From an uncultured Bacteroidota bacterium (GTDB taxonomy: Bacteria > Bacteroidota > Bacteroidia > Flavobacteriales > Flavobacteriaceae), in assembly GCA_902614065.1 (NCBI GenBank), contig CACMJT010000009.1, positions 1-64,000 of the forward strand: a DNA stretch of 64,000 nucleotides, given 5' to 3'. Shown in pieces: positions 36,654 through 47,707 of this stretch. The translations under genes were made by a program, and so were the position numbers. Every line of letters starts with the position of its first letter. The first letter of the stretch is position 1. The notes under the pieces were generated by a model. It was not told the DNA's origin and searched no databases. It saw nothing but the letters and a program-made list of their open reading frames with translations.

Positions 36654-37109
36654 CTAAATAACTTTTGTTTCGCCTCCTGCTTTTTCAATTGCTTCAACAG
36701 CAGACCTTGAAAATTTGTGGGCCTCTACTTTTACTGGTGAGTTGATTGAACCACGTCCTAAAACTTTTACTAAATCATTTTTCTTCACCAAATTATTAGC
36801 AATCATTACTTCCAAATTAACATTACCTTTCTTTATTTTCTTAGCATCAACTAATTCTTGAATAGTATTAATGTTTACTGGCTTATATTCCTTTCTATTG
36901 ATATTTTTAAAACCAAACTTTGGAATTCTTCTTTGTAGTGGCATTTGGCCACCTTCAAAACCAATTTTCTTTGAGTAACCAGACCTAGATTTGGCACCCT
37001 TGTGTCCTCTGGTTGCAGTTCCTCCCTTTCCAGAGCCTTGGCCTCTTCCAATCCTTTTACTCTTTGATTTAACCGATCCTTCTGCAGGCTTTAATTTTGA
37101 TAAACTCAT
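36654..37109 (-). CDS. rplO: 50S ribosomal protein L15
   Basis: L15 is a late-assembly 23S-binding protein. The 151 residues begin with the glycine-rich basic arm (GRGQGSGKGGTATRGHKGAKSRSG), followed by FEGGQMPLQRRIPKFGF and a globular C-terminus. Two bases separate it from rpmD. Confidence 0.98.
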   Translation of the reverse strand: MSLSKLKPAEGSVKSKSKRIGRGQGSGKGGTATRGHKGAKSRSGYSKKIGFEGGQMPLQRRIPKFGFKNINRKEYKPVNINTIQELVDAKKIKKGNVNLEVMIANNLVKKNDLVKVLGRGSINSPVKVEAHKFSRSAVEAIEKAGGETKVI

Positions 37110-37111
37110 AA

Positions 37112-37288
37112 CTAATCAATAATCTTAATTAAATGTTCAACTTTTTTTATCATACCCAATATTGAAGGGTCCGGGTTATGCTCAACAACATGTCCTATTC
37201 CTCTGAGGCCAAGGGCTTCCAAAGTTTTCTTTTGGTCACCAGGCCTTTTAATTTTACTTCTAATTTGTTTAATCTTAATCTTACTCAT
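37112..37288 (-). CDS. rpmD: 50S ribosomal protein L30
   Basis: L30 binds 23S rRNA domains II and V. The frame from ATG 37288 encodes 58 residues starting MSKIKIKQIRSKIKRPGDQK, with the family segment TLEALGLRGIGHVVEHN. Its small size makes it easy to miss, but the gap between rpsE and rplO is exactly where L30 is expected. Confidence 0.97.
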   Translation of the reverse strand: MSKIKIKQIRSKIKRPGDQKKTLEALGLRGIGHVVEHNPDPSILGMIKKVEHLIKIID

Positions 37289-37298
37289 TTAAACAATT

Positions 37299-37817
37299 TT
37301 AACCATTATAAATTTTTTCAAGATCAACTCCTCTTTCTTGGGCAACCTTGTATGCATCCCTAAGTTGAAATAATGCATCAAAAGTTGCTTTTACAACATT
37401 GTGTGGGTTAGATGAGCCCTGAGATTTTGAAAGAACATCTTGAATACCAACAGATTCTAAAACAGCTCTAACAGCTCCACCTGCAATAACACCAGTACCC
37501 TGTGAAGCTGGTTGAATGTAAACCCTTGCTCCGCCATGCTTACCCTTTTGTTCGTGAGGAATAGTCGAACTTGATAATGGTATTTTTACTAAACTTTTCT
37601 TAGCATTTTCAACTGCTTTAGCAATTGCAATAGAAACTTCTTTGGCTTTACCTAAACCATGACCAACGACACCTTCCTCATTACCAACAACAACAATTGC
37701 TGAAAAACCAAAAGCTCTACCACCCTTAGTAACCTTAGTAACACGCTGAATACTAACAAGTCTGTCTTTTAATTCTAACCCTCCAGGCTTAACAAATTCA
37801 ATATTCTTTTTTTTCAT
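37299..37817 (-). CDS. rpsE: 30S ribosomal protein S5
   Basis: S5 helps form the mRNA entry pore and affects decoding accuracy. The 172 residues have the double-stranded RNA-binding-like N-terminal domain ([20 protein letters not shown]) and the second domain with [19 protein letters not shown]. The order rplR-rpsE-rpmD is standard. Confidence 0.98.
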   Translation of the reverse strand: MKKKNIEFVKPGGLELKDRLVSIQRVTKVTKGGRAFGFSAIVVVGNEEGVVGHGLGKAKEVSIAIAKAVENAKKSLVKIPLSSSTIPHEQKGKHGGARVYIQPASQGTGVIAGGAVRAVLESVGIQDVLSKSQGSSNPHNVVKATFDALFQLRDAYKVAQERGVDLEKIYNG

Positions 37818-37820
37818 TTT

Positions 37821-38174
37821 TTATAAATTTAATCCAGCTTCTCTTGCTCCATCGGCTAATGATTTGACCCTTCCGTGATACAGATATCCATTTCTGTCAA
37901 AAGACACAGCCTTTATTCCAGCCTTTAGAGCTTTATTACCAATCGAAACACCAACTTGTTTTGCTACTTCGGTTTTATTATTAGAGGACAGTTTTAAATC
38001 CTTATCAATTGAAGAAGCCGATACAAGAGTTTTCTCTTCCTTATCATTAATAATCTGAGCATATATTGCTTTATTACTTCTGAAGACAGTCATTCGCGGT
38101 CTTTCGGATGTACCAAAAACAACTTTTCTAATTCTCTTTTTAATCTTATTTCTCTTTTTTGTCTTTGTATTCAT
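37821..38174 (-). CDS. rplR: 50S ribosomal protein L18
   Basis: L18 binds 5S rRNA in the central protuberance. The 117 residues have a basic N-terminus ([18 protein letters not shown]), then [18 protein letters not shown] and the terminal [17 protein letters not shown], all typical. It starts five bases after rplF. Confidence 0.98.
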   Translation of the reverse strand: MNTKTKKRNKIKKRIRKVVFGTSERPRMTVFRSNKAIYAQIINDKEEKTLVSASSIDKDLKLSSNNKTEVAKQVGVSIGNKALKAGIKAVSFDRNGYLYHGRVKSLADGAREAGLNL

Positions 38175-38179
38175 AATTA

Positions 38180-38722
38180 CTATGCAGATTTACCTGCTTT
38201 TCTTCTAATCTCTTCACCAACAAATTTTACTCCTTTACCCTTGTAAGGCTCAGGCTTTCTATATGATCTGATTTTTGCAGCAACCATGCCAACAAGTTGC
38301 TTATCGTAAGATGTTATATTAATAATAGGATTCTTTCCTTTCTCGTTAACTGTCTCAATTTTTATTTCATCAGGAAGCATCATAACTATATTGTGAGAAA
38401 ACCCAAGTGACAAGTCTAGTTTTTGTCCAGAGCTTTGCGCTCTGTAACCAACACCAACAAGTTCTAAACTTTTTTTCCATCCTTGAGAAACTCCAACAAC
38501 CATATTACAAATTAATGACCTGTAAAGACCATGCTTTGCCTTGTGTTCCTTTGATTCAGAATTTCTTTTTACAATTAATTGATTTTCTTCTTTGGAAACA
38601 GAAACTCCATCAAAGTTTTGACTTAGTGTACCAAGTTTTCCTGAAACCTTTACAGAATCTGAGTGTATTTCTACATTAACTCCCTCAGGGACTACTATTG
38701 GATTATTTCCTATTCTTGACAT
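38180..38722 (-). CDS. rplF: 50S ribosomal protein L6
   Basis: L6 lies near the factor-binding site, next to the sarcin-ricin loop. The 180 residues contain two copies of the L6 fold and the C-terminal signature [11 protein letters not shown]. It lies two bases after rpsH. Confidence 0.98.
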   Translation of the reverse strand: MSRIGNNPIVVPEGVNVEIHSDSVKVSGKLGTLSQNFDGVSVSKEENQLIVKRNSESKEHKAKHGLYRSLICNMVVGVSQGWKKSLELVGVGYRAQSSGQKLDLSLGFSHNIVMMLPDEIKIETVNEKGKNPIINITSYDKQLVGMVAAKIRSYRKPEPYKGKGVKFVGEEIRRKAGKSA

Positions 38723-38724
38723 TA

Positions 38725-39123
38725 TTAATATACATTACAAATTATTTCTCCACCAAGATTTTCTCTCTTTGCCTTTTTCCCTGTCATCAAACCTTTTGAG
38801 GTAGAAACTATATTCACTCCCAAACCATTTAAAACTCTAGGTAATTCTGAACTTGACGAATATCTTCTGAGCCCAGGCTTGCTAACTCTTTCAATCTTCT
38901 TAATAACTGGTTCTTTTGTGATCTGGTTATATTTAAGAGCAATTTTAATTGAACCTTGTGTTGTGTCATTTATAAACTGGTAGTTTAAAACGAACCCTTG
39001 ATCGAATAAAATTTTAGTGATTTCCTTCTTTATTTTTGATGATGGAATAACAACAGTTCTCAATCCTGCTGAGTTTGCATTTCTAATTCTTGTTAAAAAA
39101 TCTGCTATCGGATCTGTATTCAT
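38725..39123 (-). CDS. rpsH: 30S ribosomal protein S8
   Basis: S8 is a primary 16S central-domain binder, and in E. coli it is also the repressor of the spc operon; whether it is one here is not shown. The 132 residues start MNTDPIADFLTRIRNAN and end with GLMTGKKAKRENLGGEIIC, the rRNA-binding C-terminus. Confidence 0.98.
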   Translation of the reverse strand: MNTDPIADFLTRIRNANSAGLRTVVIPSSKIKKEITKILFDQGFVLNYQFINDTTQGSIKIALKYNQITKEPVIKKIERVSKPGLRRYSSSSELPRVLNGLGVNIVSTSKGLMTGKKAKRENLGGEIICNVY

Positions 39124-39134
39124 ATCTATTTAAT

Positions 39135-39404
39135 TTACCAACTTGCTTTTCTTACACCTGGAATTAATCCTTTATTTGCCATTTCACGAAACTTAACTCT
39201 TGAAATACCAAAATGTCTCATGTAGCCCTTTGGCCTACCAGTAATTTTACATCTGTTGTGAGCTCTAACTGGAGATGAATTCTTGGGTAACTTTTGAAGC
39301 CCCATATAATCTCCAGCATCTTTCAATGCCTTTCTTTTTTCAGCATATTTAAGACACATTTTAGCTCTTTTTACCTCGCGGGCTTTCATTGATTCTTTTG
39401 CCAT
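39135..39404 (-). CDS. rpsN: 30S ribosomal protein S14, zinc-free long form
   Basis: S14 in the 30S head contacts the 16S 3' domain. At 89 residues with only two isolated cysteines it is the long, zinc-independent form, rather than the roughly 61-residue form with a CxxC-CxxC zinc knot. The C-terminal [20 protein letters not shown] is diagnostic. Confidence 0.97.
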   Translation of the reverse strand: MAKESMKAREVKRAKMCLKYAEKRKALKDAGDYMGLQKLPKNSSPVRAHNRCKITGRPKGYMRHFGISRVKFREMANKGLIPGVRKASW

Positions 39405-39407
39405 ATT

Positions 39408-39959
39408 TTAATTTTTATTGAATGGTAACCCCAATTCTTTTAATAATGTTTTTGCCAAATTATCTTCATTTGTAGATGTAACAAATGTTATATCCATTCC
39501 AGAAATCTTATTTATTTTGTCGATATCAATTTCAGGAAAAATTATCTGCTCTGTAACTCCTAGAGTATAATTTCCTCTTCCATCAAAACCTGAATTTTTA
39601 ACGCCTTGGAACTCTCTAACCCTCGGCAAAGAAGCAGTAATTAACCTATCTAGAAACTCATACATTCTATCGCCTCTCAAAGTTACTTTAGCTCCAATAG
39701 GCATTCCTTTTCTCAGTTTGAATGCTGAAATATCTTTCTTTGATTTGGTAGCAACAGCTTTTTGACCAGAGATCAAGGTTAATTCCTCAACTGCATGATC
39801 TATAATTTTTTTATCAGCTACTGCAGCACCAACACCCTTGCTAATTACAATCTTTTTTAGTTTAGGAACCTGCATTATATTGACCAATCCATGAGACTCC
39901 ATTATCCTGTTTGTAATAGTTTCTTTATATTCTTTTTTTAATCTTGGAATGTAACTCAT
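39408..39959 (-). CDS. rplE: 50S ribosomal protein L5
   Basis: L5 binds 5S rRNA and bridges to S13 and the P-site tRNA. The 183 residues include [17 protein letters not shown] and the loop [20 protein letters not shown]. The order rplX-rplE-rpsN is standard. Confidence 0.98.
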   Translation of the reverse strand: MSYIPRLKKEYKETITNRIMESHGLVNIMQVPKLKKIVISKGVGAAVADKKIIDHAVEELTLISGQKAVATKSKKDISAFKLRKGMPIGAKVTLRGDRMYEFLDRLITASLPRVREFQGVKNSGFDGRGNYTLGVTEQIIFPEIDIDKINKISGMDITFVTSTNEDNLAKTLLKELGLPFNKN

Positions 39960-39960
39960 T

Positions 39961-40263
39961 TTAAATTATTTCATTATCTTTTTTGGAATATCGAACTTTC
40001 TTATCGTCATCAATTCTAAATCCAACTCTTGTAATTTCACCATCCTTGGTAGTTAAAGAAACGTTTGAGATGTGTATAGATGATTCTTTTTCAGTGATGC
40101 CACCTTTAGGATTATTTGAATTTGGCTTGTTATGCTTCTTAACCATGGCAACACCTTCAACAATAACTCTGTTTTTACTTCTAATTACTTTCAAAACTTT
40201 TCCAGATGACCCTTTATCATCGCCAGCAATTACTTTCACGGTATCTCCAACTTTAATATTCAT
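39961..40263 (-). CDS. rplX: 50S ribosomal protein L24
   Basis: L24 initiates 50S assembly and lies at the tunnel exit. From ATG 40263 the product has 100 residues beginning [20 protein letters not shown], the KOW motif. A frame extending 11 codons further upstream lacks homology and overlaps the end of rplN. Confidence 0.97.
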   Translation of the reverse strand: MNIKVGDTVKVIAGDDKGSSGKVLKVIRSKNRVIVEGVAMVKKHNKPNSNNPKGGITEKESSIHISNVSLTTKDGEITRVGFRIDDDKKVRYSKKDNEII

Positions 40264-40267
40264 ATAT

Positions 40268-40636
40268 CTATAAAACTTCAGGTGCCAATGACACAATTTT
40301 CATAAAATTTTTATCTCTTAATTCACGAGCAACAGGACCAAAAACCCTTGTACCTCTCAATTCACCTGCAGCATCAAGCAAAACACAAGCATTATCGTCA
40401 AATCTAATATAAGATCCATCTTTTCTCCTTACCTCTTTTTGTGTCCTAACAACAACTGCAGTAGATACTTGACCTTTCTTCACTGTGCCATTTGGTGTTG
40501 CATTTTTTACAGTAACAACTATTTTATCTCCCAAGGAAGCGTATCTTCTTTTAGTTCCACCAAGGACTCTAATAGTAAGAACTTCTTTGGCTCCTGTATT
40601 GTCTGCGACTAATAATCTACTTTCTTGTTGTACCAT
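40268..40636 (-). CDS. rplN: 50S ribosomal protein L14
   Basis: L14 lies at the subunit interface and contacts 16S helix 14. The 122 residues start [20 protein letters not shown] and include [13 protein letters not shown] and [13 protein letters not shown], all conserved. Its ATG overlaps the last base of the rpsQ stop. Confidence 0.98.
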   Translation of the reverse strand: MVQQESRLLVADNTGAKEVLTIRVLGGTKRRYASLGDKIVVTVKNATPNGTVKKGQVSTAVVVRTQKEVRRKDGSYIRFDDNACVLLDAAGELRGTRVFGPVARELRDKNFMKIVSLAPEVL

Positions 40637-40893
40637 TACTTAGCTTTTTCTAACACTTTAACCAAACGCCAACATTTATTTTTGCTGATTGGTTTAGTTT
40701 CCATGATTTTAACAACATCACCTTCATTACATTCATTTTTTTCATCATGAACATGATATTTTTTTGTTTTTAAAACGAACTTACCGTACTTGGGGTGCTT
40801 AACTTTTCCAACTTCCGAAACAACAACAGATTTTTGCATCTTGTTGCTCGTAACTACTCCAATTCTTTCTTTTCTTAAATTTCTATTGTCCAT
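40636..40893 (-). CDS. rpsQ: 30S ribosomal protein S17
   Basis: S17 is an OB-fold primary binder of the 16S 5' domain. The 85 residues contain [16 protein letters not shown], the conserved [19 protein letters not shown] and the [12 protein letters not shown] region. It overlaps rplN by one base. Confidence 0.98.
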   Translation of the reverse strand: MDNRNLRKERIGVVTSNKMQKSVVVSEVGKVKHPKYGKFVLKTKKYHVHDEKNECNEGDVVKIMETKPISKNKCWRLVKVLEKAK

Positions 40894-40895
40894 TT

Positions 40896-41087
40896 TTAGC
40901 TAGATTTTCTTTTCGCAAGTTCTGTTTTCATTCTTGCAATTGTTCGTCTATTTTTTCTTATAACCAAAGGGTTTTCGATAGGTGAAACCACATGGGTTAG
41001 TTTAGTATCTTCCTGACTTTTAATCAGAGATTCAAGCTTATCAACAAGCTCATCATCAGTTAATATTTTAATCTCACTTTGTTTCAT
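40896..41087 (-). CDS. rpmC: 50S ribosomal protein L29
   Basis: L29 lies by the tunnel exit next to L23, where SRP and trigger factor dock. The 63-residue helical hairpin starts [19 protein letters not shown] and ends with the typical [19 protein letters not shown]. It overlaps rplP by one base. Confidence 0.97.
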   Translation of the reverse strand: MKQSEIKILTDDELVDKLESLIKSQEDTKLTHVVSPIENPLVIRKNRRTIARMKTELAKRKSS

Positions 41088-41512
41088 TAGCTTACATATT
41101 CATAATCATTAGCAATGACAAATTTTGTCTTTACAGGCAACTTCTGCGAAGCCAACCTCAATGCTTCTTTTGCAATATCGATTGGGACACCAGCAACTTC
41201 AAACATAATTTTCCCAGGTTTCACAACGGCAACAAAATATTCTGGAGCACCTTTTCCTTTACCCATTCTAACCTCTAAGGGTTTCTTTGTTATAGGCTTA
41301 TCAGGAAAAATTTTGATCCACAATTGACCTTCTCTTTTCATGTATCTTGTTGCTGCAATCCTTGCGGCTTCAATTTGTCTGGATGTAATAAACTTTGAGT
41401 CCAATGACTTTATTCCAAACATACCATTAGAAAGACGATGACCTCTTTGGGAGAGACCTTTCATTCTTCCTTTTTGCATTTTTCTATATTTCTGTCTTTT
41501 TGGAGATAACAT
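41087..41512 (-). CDS. rplP: 50S ribosomal protein L16
   Basis: L16 helps place the A-site tRNA at the peptidyl-transferase centre. The 141 residues include [33 protein letters not shown] and [15 protein letters not shown], all conserved. Two bases separate it from rpsC. Confidence 0.98.
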   Translation of the reverse strand: MLSPKRQKYRKMQKGRMKGLSQRGHRLSNGMFGIKSLDSKFITSRQIEAARIAATRYMKREGQLWIKIFPDKPITKKPLEVRMGKGKGAPEYFVAVVKPGKIMFEVAGVPIDIAKEALRLASQKLPVKTKFVIANDYEYVS

Positions 41513-41514
41513 AT

Positions 41515-42216
41515 TTAACGCCTTCTTTGTTTATTACCTTTATTTTTTGATGATGCTAAACTCAATCCAACAAGTGGAGATAGCTCTCTTTTACCATAAA
41601 CTTCACCTTTCATAATCCAAACTTTAACACCCAATCTTCCATAAGTTGTATGAGCTTCAACCAATGCATAATCTATATCAGCTCTAAATGTAGACAATGG
41701 GATTCTTCCCTCTTTATAAGTTTCCGACCTGGCCATCTCTGCACCATTCAATCTTCCAGAAATTTGAACTTTAATTCCCTCTGCATTCATTCTCATGGTT
41801 GCAGCAATAGCCATTTTAATTGCCCTTCTGTAAGAAATTCTACCTTCAATCTGTCTTGCAATTGACGAAGCAACAAGTTGAGCTTCAAGTTCAGGTCTCT
41901 TAATCTCTACGATATTAAGTTGAATATCTTTCTTAGATATCTTTTTTAACTCTTCTTTGAGCTTGTCTACTTCTTGTCCAGCTTTACCAATTATAATTCC
42001 AGGTCTAGCTGTGGTGATAGTGATAGTAATAAGTTTTAAAGTTCTTTCAATAATTACACGTGAAACGCTAGCTGTAGATAATCTTGTAAAAATATATTTT
42101 CTTATAATTTCGTCTTCCGCTATCATATCTCCATAATTCTTACCACCATACCAGTTGGACTCCCAGCCCCTTATGATTCCTAATCTATTGCCAATCGGAT
42201 TTGTTTTTTGTCCCAT
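41515..42216 (-). CDS. rpsC: 30S ribosomal protein S3
   Basis: S3 forms part of the mRNA entry tunnel and helicase. The 233 residues start [20 protein letters not shown], contain the KH domain with [20 protein letters not shown], and the C-terminal domain with [12 protein letters not shown]. It lies between rplV and rplP with two-base gaps. Confidence 0.98.
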   Translation of the reverse strand: MGQKTNPIGNRLGIIRGWESNWYGGKNYGDMIAEDEIIRKYIFTRLSTASVSRVIIERTLKLITITITTARPGIIIGKAGQEVDKLKEELKKISKKDIQLNIVEIKRPELEAQLVASSIARQIEGRISYRRAIKMAIAATMRMNAEGIKVQISGRLNGAEMARSETYKEGRIPLSTFRADIDYALVEAHTTYGRLGVKVWIMKGEVYGKRELSPLVGLSLASSKNKGNKQRRR

Positions 42217-42218
42217 TC

Positions 42219-42626
42219 TTAATTATTAATTTTATTTAAGTTATCTAGAACCATGGTAACATGATTTGATCTTTTTCTTATCCTGTGAGCTCTTCCTTGT
42301 GGAGCAGGCCTTAACCTTTTTAACATACCTGCACTATCTACCTTAATTTCACTAACAATAACATTTTCATTTTCGATATCCATATCAGGATTTTTTTGTT
42401 GCCAATTGCTTATCGCAGATAATAACAATTTTTCTAAACGGTTGGAGGCATGTTTCTCACTAAACTTCAAAATTGATAAGGCACTACTAACTTTTTTTCC
42501 TCTAATTTGATCAGCGACAAGCCTCATTTTTCTAGGTGAGGTCGGACAATTATTTAAACTCGCAGAAACTATATTTTTCTTTAGTTCTTTCATTGCGTTA
42601 GCGCTATTTCTTTTTCTAGAACCCAT
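42219..42626 (-). CDS. rplV: 50S ribosomal protein L22
   Basis: L22 lines the exit tunnel with a long beta-hairpin. The 135 residues have the [20 protein letters not shown] start of the core and the hairpin ending in [19 protein letters not shown], where macrolide contacts occur. Confidence 0.97.
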   Translation of the reverse strand: MGSRKRNSANAMKELKKNIVSASLNNCPTSPRKMRLVADQIRGKKVSSALSILKFSEKHASNRLEKLLLSAISNWQQKNPDMDIENENVIVSEIKVDSAGMLKRLRPAPQGRAHRIRKRSNHVTMVLDNLNKINN

Positions 42627-42628
42627 TT

Positions 42629-42901
42629 TTATTTACCTTTTTTACCCCCAGCATGACCTCTGAATGACCTTGTGGGTGAAAATTCACCAAGCTTGTGTCC
42701 CACCATATTTTCAGTAATATAAACAGGCACAAATTGCCTCCCATTATAAACCGCAATGGTTTGACCGACAAAATCAGGGATAATCATGGATGATCTAGAC
42801 CACGTTTTGATAACATTCTTTTTATTAGAATCAAGATTTTCTTGAACTCTCTTCAATAAACTTTTGTGTACAAATGGTCCTTTTTTTAGTGATCTAGGCA
42901 T
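42629..42901 (-). CDS. rpsS: 30S ribosomal protein S19
   Basis: S19 in the 30S head contacts S13 and the A-site finger. The 90 residues start [19 protein letters not shown] and end with [20 protein letters not shown], typical throughout. Confidence 0.98.
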   Translation of the reverse strand: MPRSLKKGPFVHKSLLKRVQENLDSNKKNVIKTWSRSSMIIPDFVGQTIAVYNGRQFVPVYITENMVGHKLGEFSPTRSFRGHAGGKKGK

Positions 42902-42903
42902 GA

Positions 42904-43725
42904 TTATTTTCTTCTTTCAATTATAAATTTGTTACTAAATTTCTTTTTATTTCTTGTTCTGTACCCTTTAGCTGGAATACCGTTTTTTGAGCGAGGATGT
43001 CCACCAGAGGCTTTACCTTCTCCACCACCCATAGGATGATCAACTGGATTCATAACCACAGCTCTAGTTCTTGGCCTTCTTCCTAACCATCTTGATCTAC
43101 CAGCTTTGCCCGAAACAACAAGTTGATGATCAGAATTGGAAACTTGACCTATTGTAGCCATTGATTTAACAAGGACAAGCCTTGTTTCACCCGAGGGTAA
43201 CTTTAATGTAGCAAACTTTCCATCACGAGCCATAAGTTGTGCAAATGAACCAGCACTTCTTGCGAAACTTGCTCCTTTTCCGGGTGTCAACTCAACACAG
43301 GAAACCGTAGTCCCAAGTGGAATTGATGATAAAGGCATTGAATTTCCAATCTTAGGCTCAACTTTTTCACCGGAAACAACTTTATCTCCAACTTTTAAAC
43401 CTTTTAGAGCCACTATGTATCTTTTTTCACCATCCTCAAATTTTGTTAATGCAATAAAGGCTGACCTATTAGGATCATACTCAATTGTCAAAACCTCAGC
43501 TTCATCATTAAATCTGTCTCTTTTAAAATCGATAAGTCTATACTTCTTTTTATGGCCTCCCCCTCTAAATTTCATTGTCATTCGGCCTTGACTATTTCGT
43601 CCTCCGGACCTTTTTTTAGGCACCAACAAACTCTTTTCTGGTTTTGAAGTTGTAATAGTATCAAAACTATTAACTGTTCTGCCCCTTTGCCCTGGTGTTA
43701 TCGGTTTAAGTTTTTTGACTGCCAT
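42904..43725 (-). CDS. rplB: 50S ribosomal protein L2
   Basis: L2 is essential for subunit joining and the peptidyl-transferase centre. The 273 residues contain the SH3-like and OB domains and the C-terminal signature [20 protein letters not shown], whose His lies near the catalytic centre. It abuts rplW. Confidence 0.98.
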   Translation of the reverse strand: MAVKKLKPITPGQRGRTVNSFDTITTSKPEKSLLVPKKRSGGRNSQGRMTMKFRGGGHKKKYRLIDFKRDRFNDEAEVLTIEYDPNRSAFIALTKFEDGEKRYIVALKGLKVGDKVVSGEKVEPKIGNSMPLSSIPLGTTVSCVELTPGKGASFARSAGSFAQLMARDGKFATLKLPSGETRLVLVKSMATIGQVSNSDHQLVVSGKAGRSRWLGRRPRTRAVVMNPVDHPMGGGEGKASGGHPRSKNGIPAKGYRTRNKKKFSNKFIIERRK

Positions 43726-44016
43726 CTATAAGTTATTATAAAAATCAATTGAATCTCCATCTTGGATATCAACTATTGCTTTTTTCTTAATATTTGTTTT
43801 TGTTCTTTGAACACCTCTCTTAGTAAACTTTGTTTTTCTTTCAGATCCATAGATTTGTGTTCTTACTTTTTCAACGGTAACATTATACTTATTCTCAACA
43901 GCATCTTTAATTTGAATTTTATTAGCTTCCCGATTAACTACAAAAGTGTAACGATTTCTCAACTCACTGTCATTGGTAGCTTTTTCTGTAATAATGGGCT
44001 CAAAAATAACTTTCAT
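43726..44016 (-). CDS. rplW: 50S ribosomal protein L23
   Basis: L23 is the tunnel-exit docking site for SRP and trigger factor. The 96 residues read MKVIFEPIITEKATNDSE, RYTFVVNREANKIQIKDAVE and a loop rich in basic residues, all typical of bacterial L23. Confidence 0.97.
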   Translation of the reverse strand: MKVIFEPIITEKATNDSELRNRYTFVVNREANKIQIKDAVENKYNVTVEKVRTQIYGSERKTKFTKRGVQRTKTNIKKKAIVDIQDGDSIDFYNNL

Positions 44017-44018
44017 AA

Positions 44019-44645
44019 TTATGATAATATTGATTCTAATTTAGTTAACGCATTTTCCTCAATTACCAAATGCTGAGCATTTAAGATATTGTACGTAGTA
44101 GCTTCAGATTCGGAAACTACTTCATATTTATCCAAATTTCGCGCGGACAAATATACATTTTTATTACCTCCCTCAAGAACGAACAATGTTTTTTTGGTAT
44201 CTAAGCCAACTGACTTTAAAATTTCAACAAATGTTTTAGTTTTTGGGGTTTTAAATTCCAATTTCTCAATCACGGATATTTCACTATTGGAATACTTCTG
44301 GGATAATGCAGATTTACGAGCTAGCTTTTTTACATTTTTATTGACTTTAGAATTAAATTCACGTGTTCTTGGCCCAAATATAGTCCCACCTCCTCTGAAT
44401 AAAGGGTTCTTGATACTACCAGCACGTGCAGTTCCAGTACCTTTTTGTTTTTTTATTTTCCTAGTACTTCCCTTAATTTCTGCTCTTTCTTTAGTCTTTG
44501 CATTACCCTGTCTTTTGTTGGAGAGATGATTTTTAACATCCAAATATTGAGCATGCTCATTAGGTTCTATTCCAAAAATATCCTTAGAAAGCTTTACTTC
44601 TCTTCCTGTCGATTTACCTTTGATATTTAAAACTTTTATTTTCAT
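44019..44645 (-). CDS. rplD: 50S ribosomal protein L4
   Basis: L4 reaches into the exit tunnel and in E. coli represses the S10 operon; regulation here is not shown. The 208 residues include the tunnel loop GSTRKIKKQKGTGTARAGSI and FGPRTREFNSKVNKKV-like sequence. The N-terminus is a little longer than in E. coli. It overlaps rplC by one base. Confidence 0.97.
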   Translation of the reverse strand: MKIKVLNIKGKSTGREVKLSKDIFGIEPNEHAQYLDVKNHLSNKRQGNAKTKERAEIKGSTRKIKKQKGTGTARAGSIKNPLFRGGGTIFGPRTREFNSKVNKNVKKLARKSALSQKYSNSEISVIEKLEFKTPKTKTFVEILKSVGLDTKKTLFVLEGGNKNVYLSARNLDKYEVVSESEATTYNILNAQHLVIEENALTKLESILS

Positions 44646-45262
44646 TACTTTTTAATCGATAAATAAGAATTTTTGTGACCAGGTACACATCCTTTTAGGA
44701 CAATTAGATTTTTTTCAGTTATTACTTTAACAACCTTTAAATTTTGTACAGTAACATTTTCATTTCCAGTTTGACCAGCCATTTTCATTCCTTTGAAAAC
44801 TCTTGCAGGATATGATGCGGCTCCAATTGAACCAGGTGCGCGCAGCCTGTTATGTTGACCGTGAGTAGATTGGCCAACACCTGCAAAACCATGTCTTTTC
44901 ACAACACCTTGAAAACCTTTACCTTTTGAAACTCCTGTTACATCTACATACTCACCTTCAACAAATAGGTCAGCAGATAACACATCACCAACTTTCAGCT
45001 CATTTTCATAATTTGAAAATTCCATCAGTTTTGATTTGGGTGATTGTTTGCTATTTTTAAAATGACCTAACTCAGATTTAGTAACTAATCTTTCTTTCTT
45101 GTCATCAAAACCAACTTGAATAGCATTATAACCATCTTTTTCTATATTTTTTATTTGTGTTACAACACATGGGCCGGCTTGAATCACAGTACAAGCTAGA
45201 TTGTTGCCTTTATCATCATAAAGACTTGTCATACCTATTTTTTTTCCAATTAATCCTGCCAT
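44645..45262 (-). CDS. rplC: 50S ribosomal protein L3
   Basis: L3 is an early-assembly protein reaching the peptidyl-transferase centre. The 205 residues start [20 protein letters not shown] and include [19 protein letters not shown] and the central loop with [18 protein letters not shown], typical throughout. Confidence 0.98.
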   Translation of the reverse strand: MAGLIGKKIGMTSLYDDKGNNLACTVIQAGPCVVTQIKNIEKDGYNAIQVGFDDKKERLVTKSELGHFKNSKQSPKSKLMEFSNYENELKVGDVLSADLFVEGEYVDVTGVSKGKGFQGVVKRHGFAGVGQSTHGQHNRLRAPGSIGAASYPARVFKGMKMAGQTGNENVTVQNLKVVKVITEKNLIVLKGCVPGHKNSYLSIKK

Positions 45263-45267
45263 TTTAA

Positions 45268-45573
45268 TTATACTTTTATTTCGACTTCAACGCCACTTGG
45301 CAATTCCAATTTCATCAAGGCATCTATTGTTTTTGACGACGAACTGTATATGTCCAAAAGCCTTTTGTATGATGAAAGTTGAAATTGTTCTCTGGATTTC
45401 TTGTTAACATGAGGTGATTTTAAAACTGTAAAAATTTTCTTTTTTGTTGGTAAAGGAATTGGTCCAGTAACAATTGCACCTGTTGTCTTCACTGTCTTTA
45501 CGATCTTCTCAGCAGACTTATCAACCAAGTTGAAGTCATAAGATTTTAATTTTATTCTGATTTTTTGACTCAT
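45268..45573 (-). CDS. rpsJ: 30S ribosomal protein S10 (NusE)
   Basis: S10 belongs to the 30S head and also acts with NusB in antitermination. The 101 residues read [19 protein letters not shown] and [20 protein letters not shown], conserved. It lies two bases after fusA; no tuf gene intervenes. Confidence 0.98.
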   Translation of the reverse strand: MSQKIRIKLKSYDFNLVDKSAEKIVKTVKTTGAIVTGPIPLPTKKKIFTVLKSPHVNKKSREQFQLSSYKRLLDIYSSSSKTIDALMKLELPSGVEVEIKV

Positions 45574-45575
45574 AA

Positions 45576-47705
45576 TTATTCTTGATTGTTACCTTTAATA
45601 GAAGAGATTACATCCTCTGAAATATTAGATGGTGTTTGAGCATAATGCGAAAACTCCATTGTAGATGTAGCTCTTCCTGAACTTAATGTTCTTAAGGCAG
45701 TAACATAACCAAACATTTCAGAAAGTGGAACAATTGCTTTTACTACTTTAGCCCCCGCTCTATCATCCATATTATTAACTTGTCCTCGTCTTCTATTCAA
45801 ATCACCAACAATGTCACCCATATTTGCCTCCGGAGTTAAAACCTCTAATTTCATCATCGGTTCCATAATTACCGATTTGGCAAGTTTAGCAGCTTCTTTA
45901 AATCCAAGTTTTGCGGCCAATTCAAAGGACAAAGAATCTGAATCAACTGGATGGAATGAACCATCATTAAGGGCAACCTTAAGTGAATCAATTTCAAATC
46001 CAGCAAGTGGGCCATTTTTCATGGCTTCTTTAAATCCTTTTTCAACAGATGGAATATATTCTTTGGGAATATTACCACCTTTTATGTTATTGACAAATTC
46101 AAGTCCAGTTTTACCTTCTTCAGCAGGCTCCATTGTAAACACAATATCTGCGAACTTTCCTCTACCACCTGTTTGTTTTTTATAAACCTCTCTGTGGTTA
46201 GCAGATGCCGTAACAGCTTCTTTATACTCTACTTGTGGCTGACCTTGGTTAACCTCAACTTTAAACTCTCTTCTTAAACGATCAACAATAATATCAAGAT
46301 GTAATTCGCCCATTCCAGAAATAATTGTTTGTCCAGAAGCTTCGTCAGTTTTAACCTGAAAAGTTGGATCTTCTTCAGCAAGCTTTGCCAAAGCCATGCC
46401 CAATTTATCAACGTCTGCTTTGGTTTTAGGTTCCACTGCAATACCAATAACAGGATCAGGGAAAACCATACTTTCTAAGACAATGGGGTGTTTTTCTGAA
46501 CTCAGAGTGTCACCAGTCTTTATGTCTTTGAAACCTACAGCAGCTCCTATATCTCCAGCTTCAATAAAATCAATCGCATTTTGCTTATCAGCATGCATTT
46601 GATAAATTCTAGAAATTCTTTCCTTAGATTCTGATCTGTTATTAAATATGTAAGAGCCTGCATCTAATCTTCCAGAATATACTCTGAAAAAAGCTAGCCT
46701 TCCAACATATGGATCAGTTGCAATTTTAAAGGCTAAAGCTGAAAACGGTTCAGAAACAACGGGTTTTCTAGAGATTTCAGAACCATCATCTGGGTGGGTT
46801 CCTACAATTGCTTCTTTGTCCTCAGGTGAAGGTAAATATCTACAAACACAATCTAATAAGAATTGAACACCTTTATTTTTGAAAGCAGAACCACAAACCA
46901 TTGGAATAATACTCATATCTTGGGCCGCTTTTCTAAGAGCTTCATGAATCTCTTCCTCAGAAATAGAGTCAGGATTTTCAAAAAACTTTTCTAGCAAATT
47001 ATCATCATACTCTGCAACTGCTTCAATTAAATTTGCCCTGTACTTCTCCACTTCAGATTTCATATCATCAGGAATATCAACAACATCAAATGTTGAACCC
47101 ATATTTTCCTCATGCCAAACAATTGCTTGATTTTTTACTAAATCTACAATACCTTTAAAATCTTCTTCTTCGCCAATGGGTAATACAATGGGAACAGCGT
47201 TGGATTTTAACATTTCTTTAATTTGGTTACAAACAGCAAGAAAATCTGACCCTTGTCTATCCATTTTATTTACAAAGCCCATACGAGGAACTTTATAATT
47301 GTCTGCAAGTCTCCAGTTTGTTTCTGATTGAGGTTCAACACCATCGACAGCACTAAATAAAAAAACAAGACCATCAAGCACTCTCAATGATCTGTTAACT
47401 TCAACGGTGAAATCCACGTGTCCGGGTGTATCAATTATGTTGAAATGATAAGGTTTTGATGAATCATTTTTTTTACCCTGATCAGTTGGAAAATTCCATG
47501 TACAAGTAGTTGCAGCAGATGTAATAGTTATTCCGCGCTCCTGCTCTTGCTCCATCCAATCCATAGTTGCTGCACCATCATGAACTTCTCCAATTTTATG
47601 ACTAACACCTGTATAGTAAAGAATTCTTTCAGTAGTTGTAGTCTTACCAGCATCGATGTGCGCGGCAATTCCAATATTTCTTGTGTATTTTAAATCTCTT
47701 GCCAT
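45576..47705 (-). CDS. fusA: Elongation factor G
   Basis: EF-G drives tRNA-mRNA translocation with GTP. The 709 residues show the P-loop AHIDAGKT (15-22), switch [17 protein letters not shown], and domains II-V. It is the canonical translocase rather than a stress paralogue, judged by its place between rpsG and rpsJ. Gaps of two bases on each side make it part of the ribosomal transcript. Confidence 0.98.
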   Translation of the reverse strand: MARDLKYTRNIGIAAHIDAGKTTTTERILYYTGVSHKIGEVHDGAATMDWMEQEQERGITITSAATTCTWNFPTDQGKKNDSSKPYHFNIIDTPGHVDFTVEVNRSLRVLDGLVFLFSAVDGVEPQSETNWRLADNYKVPRMGFVNKMDRQGSDFLAVCNQIKEMLKSNAVPIVLPIGEEEDFKGIVDLVKNQAIVWHEENMGSTFDVVDIPDDMKSEVEKYRANLIEAVAEYDDNLLEKFFENPDSISEEEIHEALRKAAQDMSIIPMVCGSAFKNKGVQFLLDCVCRYLPSPEDKEAIVGTHPDDGSEISRKPVVSEPFSALAFKIATDPYVGRLAFFRVYSGRLDAGSYIFNNRSESKERISRIYQMHADKQNAIDFIEAGDIGAAVGFKDIKTGDTLSSEKHPIVLESMVFPDPVIGIAVEPKTKADVDKLGMALAKLAEEDPTFQVKTDEASGQTIISGMGELHLDIIVDRLRREFKVEVNQGQPQVEYKEAVTASANHREVYKKQTGGRGKFADIVFTMEPAEEGKTGLEFVNNIKGGNIPKEYIPSVEKGFKEAMKNGPLAGFEIDSLKVALNDGSFHPVDSDSLSFELAAKLGFKEAAKLAKSVIMEPMMKLEVLTPEANMGDIVGDLNRRRGQVNNMDDRAGAKVVKAIVPLSEMFGYVTALRTLSSGRATSTMEFSHYAQTPSNISEDVISSIKGNNQE

Positions 47706-47707
47706 GT

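Noticed and set aside
38407-38679. 90-residue plus-strand frame opposite rplF
   Set aside because: The frame is antisense to a conserved ribosomal protein in a dense operon; no support.
44089-44529. 146-residue plus-strand frame opposite rplD
   Set aside because: It lies fully inside the well-supported L4 gene on the other strand, with no homology pattern; it is a shadow.
45574-45576. Possible missing tuf gene between fusA and rpsJ as a deletion
   Set aside because: Lack of tuf at this place is usual in Bacteroidota, so it is not a sign of loss.
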